Of a stretch of DNA of 64,000 nt, positions 1 to 6,975 are shown one piece after another. Under the pieces are notes generated by a model. The model did not search any database. It was not told the DNA's origin and was given only the letters and a program-made list of their open reading frames with translations. Source of the DNA: Naumannella halotolerans (GTDB lineage Bacteria > Actinomycetota > Actinomycetes > Propionibacteriales > Propionibacteriaceae); contig NZ_SOAW01000001.1 of the NCBI RefSeq assembly GCF_004364645.1, positions 1,426,001 through 1,490,000 of the forward strand, given 5' to 3'. How positions within the stretch are numbered: position 1 is the first letter of the stretch; every line of letters begins with the position of its first letter. Made by a program: the position numbers and the translations under genes.

Positions 1-595
1 GCCCGAGCGACCTGGCGGTGTCGATCGCCAGATGGGTTCCCTTCTCCGGTGTGATCCGACCGGCCCACAACAGATCCTCACCCCCCGCACCAGGAGTGAA
101 CAGGTCGGTGTCCACTCCGTTCGGCACGACCTCGATCCCGCGCAGTGGCCACAGCGAACGCAGCGCCCGACTGACCGCGACCACATGATGCCGGGCACCG
201 ACATTGCGCAGTGGTCCCACGATCCGACGCAGCGGCGGGGTGTGCAAGGTGGTCAGCATCGGCGGCCCGCCGAGGAGGGACTGCTTCACCGGCAGCGGGT
301 GCAGGGCATTGTTGTGGACCACATCGGCGTCCCCGGCGAGCACGTCGGCCATCACCTGGCGATAGCTGACCGCGTCCAGCTCCGCCTGTTCGGGGACATC
401 GCCGAGCATCGTGGGTGCGGCGAACTCGATCACCTCGCAGCCGGCCGGCGGCTGGGTTCCGGCCGGGGCGTGCAGCCGTACCTGATGCCCCCGGGCGACC
501 AGTCCCCGGGCCAGGTGCCAGACGAAGGCCTCGAGACCTCCGACGAAGGGCTGGCACAGCGGGAACCAGCTCGGCCCGATCAGGTCGATCCTCAT
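1..595 (-). CDS. Glycosyltransferase, GT4-like (3' end cut by window edge)
   Basis: The frame reads from the ATG at 595 off the window edge without a stop; 198 codons are visible. The N-terminus starts MRIDLIGPSWFPL, followed by a glycine-rich loop (FVGGLEAFVWHLARGL) typical of the donor-proximal GT-B N-domain. A later VVPNGVDTDLF and the start of the C-domain (GRITPEKGTHLAI) match GT4 enzymes that transfer from nucleotide-sugars. The ATG overlaps the stop of the upstream gene (ATGA), so it is translated within the same four-gene minus-strand operon. The substrate cannot be read from sequence. With three more transferases next to it, synthesis of a cell-surface glycan or glycolipid is likely (inference). 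The other strand is open over the same region but is a shadow frame. Confidence 0.85.
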   Translation of the reverse strand, partial: MRIDLIGPSWFPLCQPFVGGLEAFVWHLARGLVARGHQVRLHAPAGTQPPAGCEVIEFAAPTMLGDVPEQAELDAVSYRQVMADVLAGDADVVHNNALHPLPVKQSLLGGPPMLTTLHTPPLRRIVGPLRNVGARHHVVAVSRALRSLWPLRGIEVVPNGVDTDLFTPGAGGEDLLWAGRITPEKGTHLAIDTARSLG

Positions 596-1680
596 CCGAC
601 TCCTCCCTTCGGGGCCCACCGGGTGGCCGCAACGGTGCCGTCGATCACCAGCGGGATCCGCGACAGTTCCTCCGGTGACGGGCGGCCCAGATGTACCCCC
701 GGTGGCAACGGTCCACCGGACCAGCACTGCCCCGCAAGATCCAGCCACAGGTGGACCTCTCCCCCTGCCGCGAGGCCGGCGACGAGCAGTTCGAGGCTGT
801 CGGCGGGCAGTTCGGGTTCGGTGAGGATCACCGCCACCGACGGCACCTGCGTCGGCGGGTGAGCACCCGGATGGTCCTGCAGCCTTCGGAACCAGGGGTC
901 GGGCAGCAGCGGGGTGAGCCGCTCACGCTGCCGGTCCAGGACCTGAGCCAGTTCGTCGGCATCGAGGCGTCCGGCCAGGTCCGCTCCGTTGTGCCAGGCG
1001 ACGGCCCCGGGCAGGTACCGCCAGCGGGCGCCGGCGAGCCAGCAGCGATGGGCCAGATCCCAGTCCTCACCCCCGTAGCCGACGAACCGCTCGTCGAAGC
1101 CACCGATCCGGTCGAACATCTCGGCGGTCATGGCGAGCACCGCCGAGATCAGGTAGCGGTAGCTGCGCGAATTGCTGTCGGCCAGGTTCGCCGTCGCGGC
1201 GTACCCCTCGGCCAGCCAGGCCGGCGGAGTCAGTTCCCGGGGCGGAGCGGCCCGGCCGGTCAACCACTCCCCGATCCGGCTCGGGCTCCAGTTGCCGAGA
1301 TCGGCATGCCGGCGTCGACCGACCACCACGTCGAGGTGTTGCAGGGCGGCGACGACGGTGGCCAGGTATCCCGGTTCGGGAACCATGTCGGCGTCGAGGA
1401 AGACCAGCAGATCGGCCGGGTACGCCGCAACGGCCAGGTTCCGGGCGGCGGCGGCCCGGAACCCGCGGTCGTCCTGATGCACGGTGTGCAGCGCGTACCT
1501 GCTCGACCGGGGAAGGATCGGCGGCACCCTCGATCCGTCGTCGGCCACGACGATCCTCACCGGACCGGTATGGGTCTGCAGTTCCATCGCCGCCAGCAGA
1601 CGGTCGAGTGCAGCTTGGTCGTCGTAGAACGGGACGACCACGCTGATCGACGCGCGCCGGCCGGGGTCGGAAGCGCTCAT
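592..1680 (-). CDS. Glycosyltransferase family 2 with galactosyltransferase-type C-terminal motif
   Basis: 362 residues from an ATG (MSASDPGRRAS) that overlaps the upstream stop by four bases. A GT-A fold is visible: SVVVPFYDDQ at the N-terminus, VVADDGS, then the metal-binding FLDADM near residue 105 and the acceptor motif GGFDERFVGYGGEDWDL near residue 195, as in GT2 members with a Glyco_transf_7C region. About 130 residues beyond the catalytic core show no recognisable domain. It is expected to act in the cytoplasm on a nucleotide-sugar donor; the acceptor is unknown. The frame also opens further upstream, but that part overlaps the neighbouring gene and lacks homology-like content. Confidence 0.88.
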   Translation of the reverse strand: MSASDPGRRASISVVVPFYDDQAALDRLLAAMELQTHTGPVRIVVADDGSRVPPILPRSSRYALHTVHQDDRGFRAAAARNLAVAAYPADLLVFLDADMVPEPGYLATVVAALQHLDVVVGRRRHADLGNWSPSRIGEWLTGRAAPPRELTPPAWLAEGYAATANLADSNSRSYRYLISAVLAMTAEMFDRIGGFDERFVGYGGEDWDLAHRCWLAGARWRYLPGAVAWHNGADLAGRLDADELAQVLDRQRERLTPLLPDPWFRRLQDHPGAHPPTQVPSVAVILTEPELPADSLELLVAGLAAGGEVHLWLDLAGQCWSGGPLPPGVHLGRPSPEELSRIPLVIDGTVAATRWAPKGGVG

Positions 1681-2657
1681 GACCACGCCTCCTGCAGTGT
1701 CCGGGCCAGCTGTTCGGCGACCTCGGCCGGGCCCGCGCCCACCTTCGTACCGGCCGGCAACCAGGTACGCGCAGGGTCCTGCCAGGCCGCGGCAATGGCG
1801 CCGGCCAGGTCGTCGGTGAGTTCCAGGGTCTGCGGGAACGACTCCTCGAGTTCGCTCAGGTACGGATTGGGCACCGCGATCGGGCGCCTTCCGGCCTGCC
1901 ACCAGCTGCCGACCGATCCCGATGCCGACATGTGGCGATGGGCCAGCACCGGGACCGCCACCGCACGGGCGGCCTGCAGCAGGTCGGCATCACTCAGCCA
2001 GCCGCTGATCTGCAGCGTGGTCCCCTGTGCGGCCGCCAGCTCGTGGAGTCGGCGACCGTACTCCTCGTGCCCGCGGGCGATCGGCCCCAGATTGACCACT
2101 GCCAGGTCGAGCCGAAGCCGACCGAGGGTTTCGAGAACGGTCTCCATCCCCTTGCCCGGATGCAGGAATCCCAGCATCGCCACCTGGGGCAGTCGGTCGC
2201 CGGGATCTCTCGGCGCCGGTCGGGGCTCGGCGCGCGGAAGCCCGATCACGGTGATCGGGCCCCGGGTGCCGGCCCGGCGCAGCAGTTCAGCCTCGAACTT
2301 GCTGGCGACCACGACCACCTGCGCGGCGTCGGCGATCCGCCGGTAGGCCGCGACCCGGTCCCGTTCCCCGGAGCCACCGGTGGTCCGCGGATCGGCCGGG
2401 TCGGGGATGTCGTGCAGGGTGACGCCGATCGAGGTGCCGGCGGCCAGGGCGGTGATCCGATCGGCGGCCGTACCCGGGGTGGGGCCCCACAGATGATCGG
2501 TGACGTGCAGATGGAGCGGACCGGTGAACTGGCCCGGGTCGGGGATCCGGCGCCGCACGCTGGCCGAGGCCAGGGCCGGCTGGTCCAGCAGTTGCAACGC
2601 ATGCAGGACGACGCCATGCTCTCGCGGGCCCGGTACGACGTGGATGGTCGAGTTCAC
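1677..2657 (-). CDS. Glycosyltransferase, GT-B fold
   Basis: 326 residues from a GTG (VNSTIHVVPGPREHG) that forms a GTGA overlap with the preceding gene; an upstream extension of the frame would run into that gene. Visible GT-B features are LHLHVTDHLWG and GVTLHDIPDP in the N-domain, the hinge-side VVVASKFEAELL, and VAMLGFLHPGKGMETVLETL, the usual beta-strand plus GKG segment of the C-domain. A GSVGSWWQAGRRPIAVPNP stretch replaces the usual EGFGLP nucleotide-binding loop, so it is a divergent GT4-type enzyme. It probably acts in the same pathway as the genes on both sides. Confidence 0.8.
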   Translation of the reverse strand: MNSTIHVVPGPREHGVVLHALQLLDQPALASASVRRRIPDPGQFTGPLHLHVTDHLWGPTPGTAADRITALAAGTSIGVTLHDIPDPADPRTTGGSGERDRVAAYRRIADAAQVVVVASKFEAELLRRAGTRGPITVIGLPRAEPRPAPRDPGDRLPQVAMLGFLHPGKGMETVLETLGRLRLDLAVVNLGPIARGHEEYGRRLHELAAAQGTTLQISGWLSDADLLQAARAVAVPVLAHRHMSASGSVGSWWQAGRRPIAVPNPYLSELEESFPQTLELTDDLAGAIAAAWQDPARTWLPAGTKVGAGPAEVAEQLARTLQEAWS

Positions 2658-3667
2658 CCGACACCACCGCCACTGACCCGGTCGTAGATCTCCCGGTGCC
2701 GCCGGGACAACTGCGCGCGTTCGGTCCGCCGCTGGTCCGCGGTCGCCGGCTGCGGTACCGCGTCGATGGCGTCTGCCAGTGCCGCGGCGAGGGAGGCTCC
2801 CGGATCGGTCCAGCTGTGCACCGCGTGTTGTTGATGGAACCAGCCGATCCGCGGTGCCACCACCGGCCTGCCCAGGTCGTGACCGAGTTCCACCCACCCC
2901 GAGTGCGTTCCCCAGCGGTACGGCAGGACGATCACGTCGAAACCCGCCACGTGGTCGAAGAACTCGTCCTCATCCCCGGCGGCCCGTTCGACCACCTGCC
3001 ACTGCCGGCCGTCGCCACGAAGCTCCGGCGCCAACCGGGCGCGCAGGCCCGGACGCAGATCCACCGTCAGCTCGCTCCCCGCGGGCAGCTGGCGGGCGAT
3101 CACCGGGATCAACTCCGGGTCGGTGTTCGCGCGCAACGCTCCGAGCGGCAGCAGCACCCGCAACGGTCCGTCCATCCGGGGGCGAGGGTCGCAGAGCCGG
3201 TCGAGCCCGACCACATGCGGATGCGGCAGCACCACGGCCTCACGCTGCCAGTGCTCGGCGATCTCGGTCGCCGCCCCCGGTGTCAGGGTGATCACCGCAT
3301 CGGCCCCCTGCACCAGAACTCCGAGGGTCTGTCGGTACCCGGACTGGTCGTGCAGGTGCGGGTTCGTCAGGTCGTGGACCGTCAGCACCAAGGCGATGCC
3401 GGCGCGGCGCAGCTCGGCCAGCCAGTCCCGTGCGGCGGCCGGTGCGAGGTGGTCGAATCCGAAGTGCAGGTGGACCAGGTCGGCGGTCCGCTGGGCAGCC
3501 CAGCCCGGATCGAAGACCGGCGACGGCCACCACTGACCACTCGGGGCGCCCGGTACCGGAGGGTCGGCCAGCCATCGCAGATCAGCCTCCGGTGGGACCG
3601 GGCGAAGGTGGCGGACGTAGTTGTGTGCTGAGGGAACGGACTGGACGCGTAGGGGGGCGGTGCTCAA
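2654..3667 (-). CDS. Glycosyltransferase, GT-B fold (TTG start, coupled to leader ORF)
   Basis: 337 residues if started at TTG 3667 (LSTAPLRVQSVPSAHNYVRHL). The body has LVHLHFGFDHL, LVLTVHDLTNPHLHDQSGY, ADAVITLTPGA and DVIVLPYRWGTHSGWVELGHDLGRPVVAP; the last is the donor-site region of GT-B transferases. The frame remains open to 3799, but that stretch has no convincing ribosome site. The TTG sits in a TTGA overlap with a 21-residue ORF that does have a strong ribosome site (GAGGAG), so translational coupling is the best explanation. First gene of the four-gene glycosyltransferase operon. The exact start is uncertain; the family call is firm. Confidence 0.78.
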   Translation of the reverse strand: MSTAPLRVQSVPSAHNYVRHLRPVPPEADLRWLADPPVPGAPSGQWWPSPVFDPGWAAQRTADLVHLHFGFDHLAPAAARDWLAELRRAGIALVLTVHDLTNPHLHDQSGYRQTLGVLVQGADAVITLTPGAATEIAEHWQREAVVLPHPHVVGLDRLCDPRPRMDGPLRVLLPLGALRANTDPELIPVIARQLPAGSELTVDLRPGLRARLAPELRGDGRQWQVVERAAGDEDEFFDHVAGFDVIVLPYRWGTHSGWVELGHDLGRPVVAPRIGWFHQQHAVHSWTDPGASLAAALADAIDAVPQPATADQRRTERAQLSRRHREIYDRVSGGGVG

Positions 3668-3729
3668 CTGGCGGGGTTCTGCACACCGGTGCGGTGTCGG
3701 GGGTGATGCTGCTGCATATCGGTGCTCAC
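3664..3729 (-). CDS. Possible 21-residue leader peptide of the glycosyltransferase operon
   Basis: GTG at 3729 is preceded by GAGGAG at a spacing of about five bases, the best ribosome site in this intergenic region. It encodes VSTDMQQHHPRHRTGVQNPA-S and ends in a TGA that overlaps the TTG start of the first transferase gene (TTGA). The peptide is rich in His, Gln and Arg and resembles no family I know. It could be a translational-coupling leader. It could also be the true N-terminus of the transferase if a single base were wrong in the assembly. Confidence 0.45.
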   Translation of the reverse strand: MSTDMQQHHPRHRTGVQNPAS

Positions 3730-3738
3730 GTTCTCTCC

Positions 3739-3767
3739 TCAATCGAATGACGGAATCAATCGAGTGA
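3739..3767. repeat. Direct 12-bp repeat upstream of the glycosyltransferase operon
   Basis: TCAATCGAATGA (3739-3750) and TCAATCGAGTGA (3756-3767) differ at one position and are spaced 17 bp apart. They lie just upstream of the leader ORF ribosome site. The arrangement could be a regulator binding site, but nothing else supports that. Confidence 0.35.
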
Positions 3768-3908
3768 CAGAGGCCGACGATATCCCACCGGGCCGACATC
3801 GCGGACCGACATCGTGGAGAACCGGCAGCGACGACCTGCGCCGATCAGCCCATCGCCGACCGCTTGGGTGTGGCGGCACCCGCCGGCGAGTGCGGCCGCA
3901 CCGGTAGG

Positions 3909-3940
3909 GCGTGGGCCGGAACGGTCGTTCCGGCCCACGC
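3909..3940 (-). terminator. Hairpin directly after whiB7
   Basis: A perfect 14-bp stem (GCGTGGGCCGGAAC / GTTCCGGCCCACGC) with a four-base loop begins two bases after the whiB7 stop codon. There is no U-tract, as is common for actinobacterial terminators. It separates whiB7 from the glycosyltransferase operon on the same strand. Confidence 0.65.
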
Positions 3941-3941
3941 C

Positions 3942-4280
3942 TCAGGCTGCCCGCGTACCGACCCTGGTCGGCACCCGCAGCGGATTCGGTGCCACCTCGC
4001 GGCGCACCACCGGTTGCACCGGTGCCGGGTTCTTCCGTGGCCGTCCACGTCCCCGCTTGCGGGAGACGATCACACCGTTGACGAACAGTTCGCCACCCCA
4101 GACACCGGCCGCCTCGGCACGCTCCGACGCTCCGGCCAGGCACTGGGTCCGCAGTGGGCAGTCGGTGCACAGGGACTTGGCGAACTCGACGTCGTTGGGT
4201 GACTCGGCGAAGAAGACCTCCGGATCAACAAGGTGACACGGCAATGCCTGTGTTCGTACCTCGTCCAGCCTGGCAGTCAT
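3942..4280 (-). CDS. whiB7: WhiB7/WblC-type redox-sensing transcriptional regulator
   Basis: 112 residues from the ATG at 4280, preceded by AGGAG. The four iron-sulphur cysteines are C15, C38, C41 and C47, with CTDCPLRTQC as the core. GVWGG follows at 59-63, then a basic AT-hook (RGRPRK, 78-83). That AT-hook is the diagnostic feature of WhiB7/WblC, the sigma-A partner that activates intrinsic antibiotic-resistance genes after ribosome inhibition. The C-terminal tail after the hook is longer than in mycobacterial WhiB7. Position just downstream of uvrD2 is the same as in M. tuberculosis (Rv3198c-Rv3197A). A long leader with uORF and terminator suggests attenuation control; see the separate entries. 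A frame extension upstream of 4280 has no ribosome site. Confidence 0.93.
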   Translation of the reverse strand: MTARLDEVRTQALPCHLVDPEVFFAESPNDVEFAKSLCTDCPLRTQCLAGASERAEAAGVWGGELFVNGVIVSRKRGRGRPRKNPAPVQPVVRREVAPNPLRVPTRVGTRAA

Positions 4281-4335
4281 GGTTTTCTCCTGGTTGTGTG
4301 GCCTGATGGGGGTAGCTGGGCCGAAAACCATGCCT

Positions 4336-4384
4336 GGAAAAAGAAATCAGGCCATGGATTCCGGATGATCGGATCCACGGCCTG
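4336..4384 (-). terminator. Intrinsic attenuator in the whiB7 leader
   Basis: On the minus strand a long hairpin runs over 4384-4348. Its arms CAGGCCGTGGATCCG and CGGAATCCATGGCCTG pair along about 15 bp with one GU pair and one bulge. It is followed directly by ATTTCTTTTTCC. This is a textbook factor-independent terminator, unusually strong and U-rich for this GC-rich DNA. It lies 17 bases after the stop codon of the upstream ORF and 55 bases before the whiB7 AUG, so it would end transcription before whiB7 unless antagonised. Confidence 0.85.
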
Positions 4385-4401
4385 GAGTCAACGGTGCGCT
4401 G

Positions 4402-4650
4402 TTACACCGGACTTCGTCGAGAATCCGAACTTCGCTGAGCGGCGGTACGACCGAACGGGTCGATACCGGCGCCTTGGGAATTGGGCACCTCGCCCACCAG
4501 TCGCACGCGCTCACCGGTGACCGTTTTGCGGCCGAGGCCGGTGGCAACGGCAGAGGTACGGAATGCGTCAGTGATGAACCGCGGGGCGGTGGCGGAGGTA
4601 TGGCAAGCAGCCGACAACGTCGGCAGGTACTTGATCATCGTGTTTTCCAT
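4402..4650 (-). CDS. Upstream ORF in the whiB7 leader (82 residues)
   Basis: ATG at 4650 is preceded by GAGGAGG at about eight bases, the strongest ribosome site in the region. The product (MENTMIKYLPTLSAACHTS at the start, ending SSDSRRSPV) matches no family I recognise. It lies between the whiB7-type promoter (4730-4758) and the attenuator hairpin (4348-4384) and stops 17 bases before the hairpin. In whiB7/wblC systems a translated leader ORF senses ribosome stalling and switches the downstream terminator, and this ORF is placed for that role. It is longer than typical leader ORFs, so it may also encode a small protein in its own right. Confidence 0.6.
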   Translation of the reverse strand: MENTMIKYLPTLSAACHTSATAPRFITDAFRTSAVATGLGRKTVTGERVRLVGEVPNSQGAGIDPFGRTAAQRSSDSRRSPV

Positions 4651-4729
4651 TTCGCATTCCTCCTCTCGTGTGCATCGGATCGGCGGTCCGATGTGGCCTT
4701 GTCCGGCGCCCGGTCGAACGCCAGGTTGG

Positions 4730-4758
4730 ACTTTACGGAGCACGCCGATCGGGTGCAA
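4730..4758 (-). promoter_or_regulatory. WhiB7-type promoter of the whiB7 transcript
   Basis: Read on the minus strand: AATAATCGC, then -35 TTGCAC (4758-4753), a 17-bp spacer, and -10 TAAAGT (4735-4730). An AT-rich block a few bases upstream of a TTGCAC-like -35 is the signature of WhiB7-dependent promoters, to which the AT-hook binds. The AT-rich block contains the uvrD2 stop codon. Transcription would start near 4723, giving a leader of about 440 nt and allowing positive autoregulation. Confidence 0.65.
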
Positions 4759-4762
4759 GCGA

Positions 4763-6892
4763 TTATTCGGACAAATTGTCGGCGTCGTTGCGTCCGGGCA
4801 GAAGTTGATCATCGTCGGAGTTCAGGATCTGCAGCACCTCGGCGCCGTACTTCTCCAGTTTGGAACGGCCCAGACCGTTGATCCGCAGCAGTCCCGCATC
4901 GTCACTCGGCCGCGCTTCGGCGATCGCCACCAAGGTGGCATCGGTGAACACGCAGTAGGCCGGCAGTTTCTGTTCGGCGGCTCGTTCGCGGCGCCAGTCC
5001 CGCAGCCGGACCAAGGTGGCCTCGTCGTAGGTCGCCGGACACTCGGTGTGCCGGCCCAGTTTGCGTTCGGCGGCGCTGCTCAACGGCTCGTCACAACTGC
5101 GGCAGGTCGCGGCGAGCACACTGGAGCGTTCGCGACGTCCGGGACGGGCTCCCCGACCGCTCTGCGTCCTCGCCTCCTGGGCCGGGCGCAGACCGTCGAG
5201 GAACCTCGAAGGCCGCCGGTTCCTCGGACCCGGGGACCAGGAGACGCGCAGATGTTCACGGGCGCGGGTGAGCGCGACGTAGAACAACCGCCGCTCCTCG
5301 GCCACCTGCGCCGGGGAGGTCGCCAGCACGAACGGCAGCGTGCCCTCCTGCACCCCGACCACCGCGACGGCGTCCCATTCGAGGCCCTTCGCCGCATGGA
5401 TGGTCGCCACGGTCACCCCGTGGGCGACCGGAGCATGTTGTTCGGCCGCCCGGCGGGCCAGTTCACCGGCCACCTGTCCGAAGGTGACCTCCGGGTCGGC
5501 CCGGCGCAGGTCCTCGGCCACCGAACGCAGGGCCGCCAAGGACTCCCACCGCTCCCGTACCGCCCCGGCACCCGCGGGCGGATCGACACTCCACCCGGCC
5601 GACTGCAGGACCATCGTCAGTTCCTCGACCGGGTCCCGGTCGTCATCGGCGAGATGGGCGCCGATCAGTTGCAGGGCCCGCCGTACCTCGGCGCGGTCGT
5701 AGAAACGCTCGGAACCACGTACCACATAGGGCAGTCCGCGATCGGCCAGCGCCTGTTCGTAGGCCGGCGATTGGGCGTTGATCCGGAACAGCACCGCCAT
5801 CTCCCGCGGATCGGTCCCGGCATCGCGCAGTCCGGCCAGCCAGTCGGCCACCGCCGCGGCCTCGGCCGCCTCGTCACTGCTGCCGGCATAGAGGACCGGC
5901 GGACCGGCCGGACGCTGGGCCACCAGGGATCCCGATTGCAGCCCGGCGGTCCGGGGTGCTCGGGACAGCACCTGGTTGGCCGCCTCCACCACCTGCGGGG
6001 TCGAGCGGTAGTCGCGGACCAGCCGAATCACCGAGGCATCGCGATGGCGCCGGGCGAAACCGGTCAGGAAGTCGGCCCGGGCACCGGCGAAGGAGTGGAT
6101 GGTCTGTGCCGGATCGCCCACCACGCAGATCTCGTTGGCCGAGCCCAACCACAGTTTGAGCACCGCCTCCTGCAGCGGGCTCACGTCCTGGTACTCGTCG
6201 ACGACCAGATGTCGGTACTGCCCCCTGACCTGGGCGGCGACCTGGGGGTCGTCGGCCAACAACGAGGCGGTGCACAACAAGATGTCGTCGAAGTCGATCA
6301 CGGCCCGGGCACGTTTGGCGCCCTCATAGGCCTCCATCACCCGGGCCACGGTCGGGTGGTCGACCGAGGAGACCTCCCGGCCCATCGAGCCGGCCATCGA
6401 GGCATAGGACTCGGCGGGGACATTGCTCACCTTGGCCCAGCTGATCTCCCCGGCGAGATCCCGCAGCACCGCGGTGTCGGTGGAGATCCGCAACCGGGAG
6501 GCAGCCTCGGCCACCAGCGACATCCGGTTCGCCTGCACCGGGGGGAGTTCGTTGCCGTGCACCCGGGGCCAGAAGTACTGCGCCTGCCGCAGTGCCGCGG
6601 AGTGGAAGGTACGGGCGGCGACCGCCGGCACCCCGAGCCGACGCAATCGGGCCCGCAGCTCACCGGCCGCCCGGGTGGTGAAGGTCACCGCGAGGACGGC
6701 ATTGGGCTCATAGGTGCCGGTGACGATGCCATAGGCGATGCGATGGGTGATCGCCCGGGTCTTCCCGGTGCCGGCGCCGGCGATCACCGCCACCGGCCCC
6801 AGCAGACTGGTGGCCACCTCCCGCTGGTCGGGATCGAGGTCGGCCAGCAGACGCTCGGGTTGGGCCGACAACGCCGACTGCAGCACACTCAC
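4763..6892 (-). CDS. uvrD2: ATP-dependent DNA helicase UvrD2 with zinc motif and HRDC domain
   Basis: 709 residues from GTG 6892, close to the roughly 700 of mycobacterial UvrD2. Superfamily 1 motifs are in order: GAGTGKTRA (Walker A, near residue 41), VVDEYQDVS (motif II), VGDPAQTIHSFAGA (III), RDYRSTPQVV (IV), IHAAKGLEWDAV (V) and YVALTRARE (VI). The C-terminus has the UvrD2-specific zinc-like motif (C-R-S-C ... H-T-E-C) and then an HRDC domain (LRDWRRERA ... GLGRSKLEKYG). The start was chosen because TATCGT sits seven bases before the GTG, a leaderless -10 pattern. ATG 6931 is an alternative; further upstream would overlap recC. Divergent from recC and directly upstream of whiB7, as in mycobacteria. 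Confidence 0.9.
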   Translation of the reverse strand: MSVLQSALSAQPERLLADLDPDQREVATSLLGPVAVIAGAGTGKTRAITHRIAYGIVTGTYEPNAVLAVTFTTRAAGELRARLRRLGVPAVAARTFHSAALRQAQYFWPRVHGNELPPVQANRMSLVAEAASRLRISTDTAVLRDLAGEISWAKVSNVPAESYASMAGSMGREVSSVDHPTVARVMEAYEGAKRARAVIDFDDILLCTASLLADDPQVAAQVRGQYRHLVVDEYQDVSPLQEAVLKLWLGSANEICVVGDPAQTIHSFAGARADFLTGFARRHRDASVIRLVRDYRSTPQVVEAANQVLSRAPRTAGLQSGSLVAQRPAGPPVLYAGSSDEAAEAAAVADWLAGLRDAGTDPREMAVLFRINAQSPAYEQALADRGLPYVVRGSERFYDRAEVRRALQLIGAHLADDDRDPVEELTMVLQSAGWSVDPPAGAGAVRERWESLAALRSVAEDLRRADPEVTFGQVAGELARRAAEQHAPVAHGVTVATIHAAKGLEWDAVAVVGVQEGTLPFVLATSPAQVAEERRLFYVALTRAREHLRVSWSPGPRNRRPSRFLDGLRPAQEARTQSGRGARPGRRERSSVLAATCRSCDEPLSSAAERKLGRHTECPATYDEATLVRLRDWRRERAAEQKLPAYCVFTDATLVAIAEARPSDDAGLLRINGLGRSKLEKYGAEVLQILNSDDDQLLPGRNDADNLSE

Positions 6893-6975
6893 GGTGACCA
6901 CGATAGGCGCCGTGGCCGACAAGGCCGACATCGCCGGGCGGCGACTGTCGGTGGACTGATTTAGGGTGGTCCCCG

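Noticed and set aside
4481-6964. Long plus-strand frame opposite uvrD2
   Set aside because: Gly/Arg/His/Gln-rich composition of an antisense shadow, with no motif; the minus strand carries all helicase motifs.
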